From Lasioglossum baleicum (lineage: Eukaryota > Arthropoda > Insecta > Hymenoptera > Halictidae): a stretch of 64,000 nt of DNA. Position numbers and translations under genes: made by a program. The notes under the pieces are model-generated. The model saw only the letters and a list, made by a program, of their open reading frames with translations. It searched no databases and was not told the origin of the DNA. This document shows positions 47,986-58,268 of this stretch, one piece after another (position 1 is the first letter of the stretch; the number at the start of each line of letters is the position of its first letter). The stretch spans positions 372,001 through 436,000 of the forward strand of contig NW_027469117.1 of the NCBI RefSeq assembly GCF_051020765.1, written 5' to 3'.

Positions 47986-48378
47986 TGATCCGACAATTAT
48001 CAGATCCGACGTCTTGGTGCCGTTACCGCGGTGCTGGCAGTCTTATCCCCGGATGACGCTGCAGCCGCTATTCCAAGGACTCCCACCGGTGCGTTTCTCT
48101 AGCCGCAGGATTCCGGGCCCGGGTCTGCTCATAGAGTCTATCGCAGTCCCATAGTCCCTTGAACTCGGAGTCGTCTCGGTCGCATCCTCGGGTAGCGCTT
48201 CCCGTCACCCAGGTGCCGCTGGTCCCTTCGGCACGGTTCCCTTGTTGGCTACCTCCTTTTTGATTCCCTCTACCTATTCAAAAAGCACAGAAACGTTAGA
48301 GTCGTTAAGGACGTCTTCCTCCTGAACTTCTCTGATCCTTTTTCGCTCCTCCTCCTCCTTTTCCTTAAGGACCGTAAT

Positions 48379-49726
48379 TCAGAATTTCGAGAAACTGTTC
48401 CAGTATTTCATCTCTCTCACGATCCTCTCCATGACTCCTTTCGGGGAGAATGTTCCCTGCCCCATATTGAGTTCTTTTCTCAACGTTTCCCTCTCCTCTT
48501 CCCATTTAGTGCAGTCAAAGAGGGTGTGCTCTGGCGTGTCCACTAGTTCGGAGTGGTACCAGCATCTGTCGTTAGCAGCTTTCGCTATTCTATGCCGAAA
48601 ACTATTAAAAACACCATGGCCGGTGAGGGCCTGCGTAAGATAGAAATTCAGTAGCCCATGCTTCCTGTTCAGCCATAATTCGATGTCTGGGATCAATTTA
48701 TAGGTCCAGCGACCCTCTTTTGCTGTATCCCATGCGTTCTGCCATTCTATATCGGATTGGTACCTCGCCTCCTTCTTCAGCCACCTTTTCATGGCTCGTT
48801 TCCTATTTTCGATCGATTCCTGTTCTCTTCCAGCCAGGAATTCCTCCAGGTTTGGGAGCCTTCTCGTTTGTTCTGGAATATCGTACATATGCAGGAACTC
48901 CAGCTCCTCTGGAGATCGGTCTCTATAGCCTCCTACAGGAATCCTTCTCGCTGCGTTACGTCTTGCTCTACCACCTCCATTGTTTTCGTTATCGAGTGTC
49001 TCTAAAAACATATTCTCCCCATTGAATAGATTGGCCCTTTCCCTAATTTTAATATTCCACGGGGTTAACCCCGTGAGAACTGCCAGAGTCGCGGTTGGGA
49101 CTGTCCTGTATGCCGAAGCGATTCTGGCCAGTCCCATTCTCTGCGTATTTCTAAGAAGTTGACGGTTGCTGCCTATCAGAGCGGCCTCCGCCCAAATGGG
49201 TGCCCCGTACAGGACGATAGATTCCAGGATGGTGTAGTAGAAACGTCTGTAGCTCTGCTTGAGCCCTCCTTGGTTATGCATTACAGATGATAACGCTGCG
49301 ATTGTCGGTTATGCATTACAGATGATAACGCTGCGATTGTCGTAATACCCTTGTCTGTGGCTTCTTGTATATGTCTCCTAAAGTTGCCGTTTCTTTCAAA
49401 TGTTGCACCAAGATATTTCAGCCTTTCGGCTGGCTGGATCTCCAAATCGTTTATCCTAAAACAGAAATCATTCTCCACCCTTTTTCTGTTAGTAAACATC
49501 ACCTCGGTTTTCTGCGATGCTAATTCGAGGACCACTTCCTTCAGCCATTCTCCGACCTCCTTCGCGACTTGTTCCGTCCTGCTTTTAAGGACCCAGAGCT
49601 TGCTACTCTCGATCATAATGAGGATGTCGTCCGCGAAGGCCCTTACTATACATCCTCTAGGCCATTTTCTCCTCAGGAGTCCGTCATAGACCAAGTTCCA
49701 GAAAAAAGGGCCCAGAACAGAACCCT
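48379..49726 (-). pseudogene. R1-like reverse transcriptase ORF2 fragment, frameshifted by a 35-bp duplication
   Basis: The first part (49726-49281) holds RT motifs: FADDILIMI with the catalytic Asp pair, and LKYLGATFERNGNF. A tandem 35-bp duplication (49272-49306 and 49307-49341) shifts the frame. The second part (to 48379) continues with SIVLYGAPIWAEAAL, GLARIASAYRTVPTATLAVL and LTGHGVFNSFRHRI. The end has a Cys/His motif (CWYHSELVDTPEHTLFDC) typical of the R1 and related clades. The RT core upstream of the FADD box is missing. The fragment is inactive. Confidence 0.8.
49272..49341. repeat. 35-bp exact tandem duplication
   Basis: Two adjacent copies starting GGTTATGCATTACAGATGAT. 35 is not a multiple of three, which explains the broken RT frame. 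Confidence 0.95.
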
Positions 49727-50117
49727 TTTTTTTAATTTTTTTTTTTAAATTCCAATAGGAACCAACTCCAGCTTACTCGGAACGTCAAGGGGGGCCTTTT
49801 CTTCAATTCACCCCTCGGCAAATTTCCCGAGTGTCGCCACTCATGTTCTTGGCTTTCCATCGGTTAATAGTAATGATAATAATATAAGTATTATTTAAGG
49901 AGTACTAAAATATTCTAAATATTGGTTCTTTATATATGTTCCGGAATTTGTTCCAAATATTAAGATAATTTAAACGAATAGATGTAGGTTAAGAGTTAGG
50001 CTATAAATTTCATTCTGGAAATTAAAGTTTTTTCTGGGAGCTTGAGGAGTCCTCTGGTCCTTTGTAGTAAAAGAAAAGGGAAAATTGCGTAAGTATAATA
50101 AATGTGTCAGTATAAGT
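49727..50117. other. Spacer between the R1-like remnant and gypsy family C
   Basis: T-rich start, then AT-rich unique sequence without ORFs. It ends in AAGT, the left target duplication of the gypsy element. Confidence 0.4.
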
Positions 50118-51850
50118 TGTGACGTGGCAAGATTGCCTACGTCACTCGAACTTCCATAACGGAAGACCGGGCCACCCTTTGGTCAAGCATCGCGATAAGG
50201 GCCGCTGCGAGCGCTCTCCCTGGGCACGAGTGAGACCCAAAAAGGCGCATTCTAATGTTTTGAATGTCGCGCCAAATTGCGCGACGGGAGTTTACAGGAC
50301 CATATCCGGGTCCCAGGCGGGATCCGGAAATTCTACTTTCATCGCAGAAGCAACGAGCCTCGAGGATGAGCACCTCGAGGCAGGCGAAAGGCAGGATCCC
50401 GAAAGGAAATAACGAGAGATCGTCAAGGCCCAGGACTGTCAACCTGGAGGCGCCGACGAGGGCATCCGCTGCTGAGACGATCAACTACTCTGCCCTGTCG
50501 TCGCCTCGTCCGGGAAGAAGCAGCAGAGCAACCGGATTGGCTGACGCCGATCGTCTCCTCGGGAAGCGGCCAATCGGAAGACAGCGCTGCCGGATATGCC
50601 GTGAGACGCCGGAAGCCGAACGCCGTCGTCTGGGATTCGTCAACGCGAAATTCCGCATTAGCGATAGGTCGAGACGTTGCGCGAAGGAAGTAGAATCGAA
50701 AAGTGGGGGACGCCCTGCTTCCGCGTACCCGAGCTGCCGCGTGAACGATCACTGCGTCTTTGGAATCGTTAACGGACAGTTGTCGCTTTGAACGATTGCT
50801 TATAATTCTTGTATTTTGCGCCTGCTGAGACCAAGGGACCTAGAGATTCGCTGCCGTTCAGCTATCGCTGAATTACCAGTGGTAAGCGCCGATCAGGCTT
50901 TCGATATTAATTATTCGTGAATTTCGTGTTGGCTCGGGTAGCGCGGCGAGGTTAGGTATTCGTGTCGCGAGAGTTAACGGCAACCGAGGCGGACGATATT
51001 TGGGTGACACTATTGGTGTCGAATCACGAATCCTTCGTATTGTGAAGGATATCGTTGTCGCGGTACGAATCCGGTCGGATAGCGGGGGGCCGCGTGGCCG
51101 CCTTATGGCGGTTGTACGACGCCGATCTAAACGCGAAGTCGCGGATTCGGGTACTATCGCCGCCGCCGTTAATTCTAATTAACCTGCGCTCGTTCCACGG
51201 TGTGAAGCCGTCGCGTGTTCGATTCGTGGTCGTAAATTCTGTTCGATCGACGCAAGTCCGAGAGAAATCGCGAATTCCATCTGAGTTCGGCCGGAAATCG
51301 GCCTTCGAGGCCTTCCGCGTCGCGAAGTTCCTATCGCTGCCGAATTCTTCGCGAGTTTGTAAAGTACGGGAGAAACAGCGCGTGCGATTTCCATCAGTCG
51401 CGATAATACGCGCCGGCTACTTTGTATTCGCTGCCGAGTCGTCGGCAGCCCAGTCGAATCGTTTAATAAACATCTTGCTAGCCGAAACGTTGTTTATTCC
51501 TTGTGTGAAAACCTTCCCGTCGCGGGGAACGTCTCGTGTTCTCCCGACGTAGAATCCTGCGCCCTCGCGAGAGCTATTCAGAATTTGTTTGCTACGTCAC
51601 AGCCTCGAGAGTCCAACCGCGTTACGCTTTCGTGTTTAGATTACGATTCTTTCGTGTGACACCTTCAGGTGTCTGGCGCCCGAAATTGCATCAAGTTTGA
51701 TTTTCAAATAAAGAGACTGTGAGCGTATTTTGTCCCGAGAGGACCACGCATCGCGCGGCCGAGCGTGGCCCGGCGTCTCGCCTGTAAATTCTCGGTGTCG
51801 CTATTCATCGTTCGACCATCCATACGAAAAGTTAAGAAAGCGACGTGACA
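50118..51850 (+). repeat. Family C 5' LTR (1733 bp)
   Basis: From TGTGACGTGGCAAGATTGCC to AAAGCGACGTGACA. It contains five GCTGCC words (50586, 50733, 50850, 51336, 51430), four of them extended to CGCTGCCG. Open frames inside it are shared with the solo LTR in diverged form and are not considered genes. Confidence 0.95.
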
Positions 51851-51854
51851 AATT

Positions 51855-51872
51855 TGGCGCCCGAACAGGGAC
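51855..51872 (+). promoter_or_regulatory. Primer binding site, tRNA-Lys
   Basis: TGGCGCCCGAACAGGGAC, four bases (AATT) downstream of the LTR end. It is the same primer as family B. Confidence 0.9.
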
Positions 51873-53678
51873 CTCTCACAGTAAATTTAACCTGTGTGAG
51901 GGATTTTGGGATACTTTTGTGTTAGGGATACGTCGAAGACGCGAGGCTCGCACAAGGAAAGTTTATTTTCTCAATCGCTGCCGTTCGAGCAGATTTCGGA
52001 CGCGATCGGTACCGAGACGGCGAACACGCGTTGAAAAACTTGTTTACGACAGCCACTAGCTATTACGAGCCAACGAGCATTGAATTGATTATTGTGTACT
52101 CTTGCCATTACTATTGTTTTGATTATTGTGTATTATCGCCATTTCGATTGTTCTAATTATGGTAGGCCACTGAACAATCTTTCCGACAACCGAGATTGAA
52201 TGTCGTTCCGATCACTGAATTCGAAGAAAGATTGTTGATTTTGAAAAGTTATGATTCTATTATATTTCATACGAGCCATTCAAGGGTATTTCCAAAGACA
52301 TTGATTGAATTGTCGTGCCGATCAGTGATCCCGAGGAAGTATTCTTACTTTAATAAATTATTATTGAAAACATTTTCATTGCTGCCTTCAAACCTTACCG
52401 AAGTATTATTGGAAAATTTTTTTTTCTTTCTGTGGTTCTCAACAATTGATAGAATTGAATGGCTCTGGTAACATTTTTAACCGAGAACCCCCTAATATAA
52501 AATTTTGAACAGTGGCTTATAATTTTTTTTTAATTGTTGCACTTGTGATATTTTTACTCTGGTTATTAATTATTGCCCTTTGATATTTATGAATTGTTAT
52601 TGATTTTATGTTTTTCTGTTGTTCTTCTCTCTGTTCTATTTATTCTGTCTGTTTTATTCTCGTTGTTACTTCTATTTATTCTCTAATTTATTGCAATTTC
52701 TTGTTTTTGCCGTCCTTTTGTTAATTTAATTCTTCTAGTCCTTTTGTTTTGTAGTCTCATTGTGTCGAGTTTAAATTCAATTGTACAAATTAGTCTTATT
52801 ATTTGTTATTGTTTATTTACTTTGTTGATTTTGAATTGTACATAATTTTTTTTCTCGGATCGATTTTGAAATTTCTCCTTGCTACTCTCTATTACTTCTT
52901 TTCCTAAGACTCGTCTTTTCCTTTTCTTTTCAATTTCGATGCTACATTTTTAAGTTGTGCAACAATTGCTCGTCATAAATTTTTTTTTGCTGCCGAATAC
53001 TAACTTTGGTTTCATTACTGATTTCTGATCATTTAAATTGTGTTCGGTGACTGCGGTACCAGCCCTGCGTTTACGCGTGGAGGGTGGTCCCAGGAACCAT
53101 ATTATTTATTGTTTTGTTGTCAATGGTGATGGAAGGTACCCTTTGAGTCCTGGTGCTGTCGTACCCTGTCGTGTTGTTGAAACTACCTCCCCAAATTATT
53201 CGCTGCCTTGAATTATCGAAGCCGATTGCGAAAATATTATTCGCTGCCCTGGCTTATTGTCGCTAGTTACGAAAAAGTATTTGCTGCCCTGATTTATTGT
53301 TGTATTTTCGCGAAGAATAAGTCGCTGCCTTGACGAAGGAGTGATTTAGCATACCGAGAGTCGCTTAAGGGCGATACGGGAAATAGGGTAGGCAATAACG
53401 GTAAAAGTTCGAAAGATTTCGTTGTTATTGTTTTGCGAGGGTCAAAAATTTATGACTGTACAAAAGCTGGGGACGGCTAAATTCCCAATAACGTTTCGCT
53501 GCCGGGAAAGCCAGGTCATTCGAGAGTCACCCGGCCGAGATAGGAGTTCCTTTGTTCGTGAGAGAGGTTTAGCGGGGCCATATGGTCGAGACACCCGGTC
53601 AGGGCCATAAGGGCTAACATAAACAGTTCGCGTTTACAATCTTAATAACGAAAAGAACTGAGTCGTATTTGGGAAGCT
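51873..53678 (+). other. 1.8-kb untranslated leader of family C
   Basis: It has no convincing ORF and is AT-rich, with long T runs. GCTGCC words recur at 51977, 52381, 52989, 53212, 53243, 53283, 53324 and 53498. It probably carries packaging or translation signals, but I cannot place them. Confidence 0.6.
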
Positions 53679-55052
53679 ATGGATACTACGTTAAAACCAG
53701 ACAGCGAAGATCAGTGGGACTACCATTCCCTTTTTGATGATGATACCGAGGAAAATGCCGTTAATTTGAATACGCCGGATTCGGAAGAAGAGGGGGCCGC
53801 GAGTGACCGATCACGTCCGCGTAACGTTAAACTCACGGTGCCCATGTTGAAGAACGGGAAACTCGCGCCACCCCCGCCTAATACAAAACGGAATTCTTCG
53901 CTGCAGGGCACCTCCAGGGGTTCTCAGGGTCCCCCTCAAACTCGGACATACCAGGAAATGTACTGTCGGGGCACACCGATTTCGGAAATAATTAGAAGAT
54001 GGCAAATAAAGTTCAAAGGAGCGCCCGGAGAGGACTCGGAAGCCTTTCTGGAGCGACTCTCAAGACGTCGCCAGTATGGCAACATACCGGACGAATACTT
54101 GCTTCGCTGCCTGTTAGAATGTTTTGAAGGCACCGCGGCCCACTGGTACGAGGTGAGGGAGACCAAATTCCGAACTTGGAACGATTTTACCTCCGCGTTT
54201 CGAAAATTTTTCGGGGACCCGGAATACCCAGACACGCTGTTAAGAAATATTAAAGACCGCGCACAGGGCGAAAACGAGCCATTAAGGGACTATATAATCA
54301 GCATGCGCGGAATGTTCGAGCGATTAGATCCACCGTGGCGAGAGGAGAAAATGATTAGGAGAACGTATTGGGGCGCGAAACCTATTTTGCGACAAGCCAT
54401 AGCTATTAGCACGATATAGTCATTCGATCATTTGGAGGAAGCTTTAATTGAGGCCGAGAAAGAATCCGACGTAGAAAAATTAAAAAGAAATCCGAAACCC
54501 TCCGAAATGGCACATCCGACATTTGCCTACGATCCGAATCGGTATAGTTCCCAGAAACCGCAAGGGAGAGGGAAAACCGGAGACGTCGAATTCTTGAATG
54601 CAATTGCGCCCACAAGTGAAGGGGAGGGGCAAGATACCCGCAATCTCGCACCCCAAAATACTCACGCTGGGATAGCAAAACGGGACTTTTCAGCTTCGCG
54701 CGCGAATTATTCAGCTGCCGGGCGAAATAGGAACGATGCCTACCGCGTAGAAACGAGGGGAAGGTGGTCGCAACCCCCGCCTTCGCGCCAAACGACAACT
54801 CCAGCTACCGGAGACGGGCCAAAATCACCGTCACGCGACAAACAACGTGTGAGGGTGAAACCCGAAATGGAATGTTGGAATTGTCGAAAAATAGGGCATA
54901 GATCACGAGATTGGCGGGAGGAACCCCGGGTGCACTGTTATCAATGCGGGGCCCCGGAAGTAACGGTAAAAACCTGCCGAAGATGTAATCGATATTCGGG
55001 AAATGGATGGAGGGGTCGCTCAACAAGGCCGGAGAGACCACCCCCGAAATAG
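53679..55052 (+). pseudogene. gag: Gag, family C, with in-frame UAG and altered zinc knuckle
   Basis: The ATG at 53679 opens a Gag with a capsid-type region (AFLERLSRRRQYGNIPDEYL; TAAHWYEVRETKFRTWNDF). A TAG at 54417-54419 interrupts the frame, which then continues in the same phase to 55052. The nucleocapsid end has CWNCRKIGHRSRDW, where the last zinc-binding Cys is replaced by Trp, and a second motif CYQCGAPEVTVKTC. Either the stop is read through (it separates capsid from nucleocapsid) or this copy is defective. The knuckle change favours decay. The slippery site is at 54998. Confidence 0.8.
54998..55004 (+). promoter_or_regulatory. -1 ribosomal frameshift site GGGAAAT
   Basis: The gag frame reads G-GGA-AAT, a correctly phased X-XXY-YYZ heptamer. 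The -1 frame is open into pol. The gag residues around it (SGNG) are shared with family B, where the site is GGGAAAC. Confidence 0.75.
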
Positions 55053-58000
55053 TATCGGCCCGCGTGAAAACAAACGAGGAAAGATCGAAACCGCCGTTAT
55101 TAACCATTAAAGCTTCTATTGATTCGCTGCCGGTAGACGCCCTGATAGACTCGGGTTCGTCTATTACGTTCATTAGTCGAGAAGTAATAGAACAGCTTAA
55201 TAGCGCTGCCGTCAAGGTGGAAAACACGGAAAAACCGTGTTACTTTCTCCTCGCCACGGGGACAATTGATAAGGCTCAAGAAAAAGCTCAATTTCGCGTA
55301 AGGATAGGAACCAAGGAACAGAAAATCTCGGCCAGAGTGTTAGATAATCTCGTGACTCCTCTCTTATTAGGAACGGATGCGATTGCATTATTTGGAATAG
55401 TCGCGGAATTTCACAATGCCACTTGGTATTTTGCGTCTAATCCGGAGGAAAAATTCCCCTTCGACGACCCAAACCCAACCACCGTATGCTGCGGCTTACA
55501 GACTTTGGTAGCTACTGAAAAACAACAATTGGAAACCTTCCTCCAGACTGAGTTGCCAGAATTCGAGAAAATGAAAGGCTTGACCGATTTGATCAGCCAC
55601 AAAATAGACGTGGGGGACCACCCGCCAATTAAACAGAGATATTATGCCGTCTCTCTTAGAGTTCAGGAGGCAATTTATAAGGAGGTGGATACCCTATTGG
55701 CATACGGCATAATTGAACCATCTAATAGTGGCTGGTCAAGTTCCATAGTCATGATCAAGAAACCAAACGGAAAATACAGATTCTGCTTGGATTTTAGGAA
55801 AGTCAACGAAGTCTCGAGGAAGGATGCTTATCCGCTGCCGTTAATGACCCAGATCTTAGACAAACTGCGAACGGCAAGGTACATCTCAACCCTAGATTTG
55901 AGTCAAGCGTATTTTCAAATTCCACTCGAACAGAATAGTCGCGAAATCACAGCTTTCACAGTACCCGGGAAAGGTCTGTTTCAATTTCGTCGCATGCCGT
56001 ACGGTCTCACGGGAGCACCAGCAACCTTCCAACGGTTGCTGGATCGATTAATAGGGCCAGAGATGGAGCCCCACGTATTCGCGTATTTAGATGACATAAT
56101 AATAGTAACGAAAACTTTTGACGAACATTTGGAATGGTTAAAACTCGTGCTAGATCGTATAAAGGCTGCCGGCCTTATAATAAACCCGGACAAATGTGAA
56201 TTCTGCCGCACCGAGGTCCGTTACTTAGGGTTCGTAGTAAGCAAGGAAGGGTTGAAAGTAGATTCGGAAAAGATCCAACCTATTCTGACATATCCAGTAC
56301 CGAAAAACATCAAACAAGTGCGGCGATTCTTGGGCATGGCCTCCTGGTACAGGCGGTTTATTCCAGGATTCGCAACACTAGCAGAACCTTTAAACAACCT
56401 TTTGCGAAAGAATCGGGAATGGGTATGGAAGGACGGACAACAATCCGCCTTCGAAACCCTAAGGGATATGATCGCTGCCGCCCCAACTCTTTCTTGTCCG
56501 GATTTTTCGTTGCCGTTCACCTTGCAAACGGATGCAAGTACAGTCGGATTAGGTGCAGTCTTGACTCAAGAAATCGAGGGAATCGAGAAAGTAATTGCCT
56601 TCGCAAGTAGATCACTTACGCTGCCGGAAAGGAAATACTCAGCTACAGAGCTGGAGTGCCTTGCAATAGTCTGGTCAGTAGAGAAATTTAGAGCTTATCT
56701 AGAGGGTTATAAATTTACGGTAATAACAGATCATAATAGCCTGCGCTGGTTGAGGAAATTACAGAACCCATCGGGTCGTTTAGCGAGATGGGCCTTGCAA
56801 CTTTTAGAGTACGACTTTCAAGTCGTGTATCGGCAAGGTGCCCTAAATAGAGTGCCGGATGCACTATCACGTGCTTTCGAGGGTGTCGAAGGAGAATTAG
56901 AAGTCGCTGCCGTAATTAAACCAAAATGGTACGAAGGGAAATTCGCGGAAATAGAGAGCAACCCTGACAAATTTAGAGACTGGTGCATTAGAAGCGGGGA
57001 ATTATATTATCGGAGGACAGACCCACTCATTGCGGAGACGTTGGGTCAAGATACCAATGAGTGGAAATTGGTGATCCCGGAGGAGCGCAGGACCGAGATT
57101 TTGCAAGAGGCCCATGACGGCCCACAAGCAGGACATTTGGGAATAGAGAAAACGTATCATAGAGTAGCGACTAGGTATTACTGGCCCGGCATGTATCGGA
57201 CCACCGTGGAATATGTGAGACGCTGCACAACCTGTCAGCTAACGAAAGTGGAGCAAACACTCCCTTCCGGGCTGATGGGTCGGCGCCATATTAACATGCC
57301 GTGGTCAGTGGTCGCTGCCGATATAATGGGTCCTTTTCCGTCAAGCAAATCCGGTCATGCGTACCTCCTGGTGATGCAAGATCTGTTTACAAAATGGATC
57401 GAGTGCGCCCCGCTTCGACGTGCAACAGGACCAAAAATTGCAGAAGCTCTAGAAAATTTGATATTTGCGCGATGGGGTACACCCGATGTACTCCTGACAG
57501 ATAACGGCACTGAGTTTGCTAACAAATGCCTACATCAGCTCGCCGAAGAGTATGGCATTCATATTACGACAACCCCTCCGTACCATCCGCAGGCAAATCC
57601 GGTGGAAAGAATAAATCGCATCCTAAAAACAATGATAGTTGCGTTCTTAGAGAGGGATCATAGAGAGTGGGATATTAATCTATCGAAATTCAGATTCGCG
57701 TATAATACGGCTTATCATTCCGTATTGCAAACGTCCCCAGCCTTTTTAAACTTCGGGCGAGATCCGCGACCATTTAGATGCGTGCGTGCGGACAACGAAC
57801 CACCAGTAGAGATGTTAGTAGAACCGACCGATCATTGGAAGGGTAGGGTAGCTCAGCTACAAACCTTGCGAAATTGGGTGATAGAAAACTTAGAGAGTGC
57901 CTATAATACACAGGCAAAATATTATAATTCGCGGCATTTGGATAAAGAATTTGAGGTAGGAGATAAAGTTGTAAAACGACAGCGAGCACTTTCGTCAGCA

Positions 58001-58177
58001 GCTCAACATTTTGCGGCAAAACTGGCCCCCAAGTTCAGTGGACCAGTAATAATTACGAAAAAGATATCCCCAGTAGTATACTGCCTTGCTACCGAAGACG
58101 GCCGAGACTTGGGGAAAGTTCACATAAGTGACATAAAAGCGTACCTTCCATCACACGCCACAAGCACACAAGACTAA
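55004..58177 (+). CDS. pol: Pol, family C (protease, RT, RNase H, integrase)
   Basis: About 1057 residues after frameshift. Protease: VDALIDSGSSITF (about 55135). RT: YISTLDLSQAYFQIP (about 55880) and FAYLDDIIIV (about 56080). RNase H: LQTDASTVGLGAVLTQ (about 56525) and SATELECLAIVWS. Integrase: zinc finger HLGIEKTYHRVATRYYWPGM, catalytic Asp in AADIMGPFP (about 57320), Asp in LTDNGTEF (57500) and Glu in NPVERINR (57595), then the C-terminal region ending GKVHISDIKAYLPSH. Unlike families A and B there is no 500-residue tail; the frame stops at 58177. All catalytic residues that I can check are present. Confidence 0.95.
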   Translation, partial: WMEGSLNKAGETTPEIVSARVKTNEERSKPPLLTIKASIDSLPVDALIDSGSSITFISREVIEQLNSAAVKVENTEKPCYFLLATGTIDKAQEKAQFRVRIGTKEQKISARVLDNLVTPLLLGTDAIALFGIVAEFHNATWYFASNPEEKFPFDDPNPTTVCCGLQTLVATEKQQLETFLQTELPEFEKMKGLTDLISHKIDVGDHPPIKQRYYAVSLRVQEAIYKEVDTLLAYGIIEPSNSGWSSSIVMIKKPNGKYRFCLDFRKVNEVSRKDAYPLPLMTQILDKLRTARYISTLDLSQAYFQIPLEQNSREITAFTVPGKGLFQFRRMPYGLTGAPATFQRLLDRLIGPEMEPHVFAYLDDIIIVTKTFDEHLEWLKLVLDRIKAAGLIINPDKCEFCRTEVRYLGFVVSKEGLKVDSEKIQPILTYPVPKNIKQVRRFLGMASWYRRFIPGFATLAEPLNNLLRKNREWVWKDGQQSAFETLRDMIAAAPTLSCPDFSLPFTLQTDASTVGLGAVLTQEIEGIEKVIAFASRSLTLPERKYSATELECLAIVWSVEKFRAYLEGYKFTVITDHNSLRWLRKLQNPSGRLARWALQLLEYDFQVVYRQGALNRVPDALSRAFEGVEGELEVAAVIKPKWYEGKFAEIESNPDKFRDWCIRSGELYYRRTDPLIAETLGQDTNEWKLVIPEERRTEILQEAHDGPQAGHLGIEKTYHRVATRYYWPGMYRTTVEYVRRCTTCQLTKVEQTLPSGLMGRRHINMPWSVVAADIMGPFPSSKSGHAYLLVMQDLFTKWIECAPLRRATGPKIAEALENLIFARWGTPDVLLTDNGTEFANKCLHQLAEEYGIHITTTPPYHPQANPVERINRILKTMIVAFLERDHREWDINLSKFRFAYNTAYHSVLQTSPAFLNFGRDPRPFRCVRADNEPPVEMLVEPTDHWKGRVAQLQTLRNWVIENLESAYNTQAKYYNSRHLDKEFEVGDKVVKRQRALSSAAQHFAAKLAPKFSGPVIITKKISPVVYCLATEDGRDLGKVHISDIKAYLPSHATSTQD

Positions 58178-58268
58178 TGTGCTCAAGTTTTCCCCTACAG
58201 AGTTAAAATCGCATTCGCTGCCGTAACGAGGAGCGGCAAAGTCAAGTTGCTGCCGAAGGAGAACGAAA

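Larger units (their letters stand above)
47986..49726 (-). mobile_element. 5'-truncated R1-like non-LTR retrotransposon
   Basis: On the minus strand the RT frame begins abruptly at about 49726 (GSVLGPFFWNLVYDG). It includes the catalytic FADD box and ends at 48379, followed by a GC-rich 3' UTR to roughly 47990. 5' truncation is usual for target-primed insertion. A/T-rich sequence (49727-49757) borders the truncated side. The clade assignment rests on the C-terminal region and is tentative. Confidence 0.75.

Noticed and set aside
50264..51552. Open frames of 165-175 codons in the family C LTR
   Set aside because: They lie in LTR sequence, appear again in the 3' LTR by duplication, and in diverged form in the solo LTR without recognisable domains.
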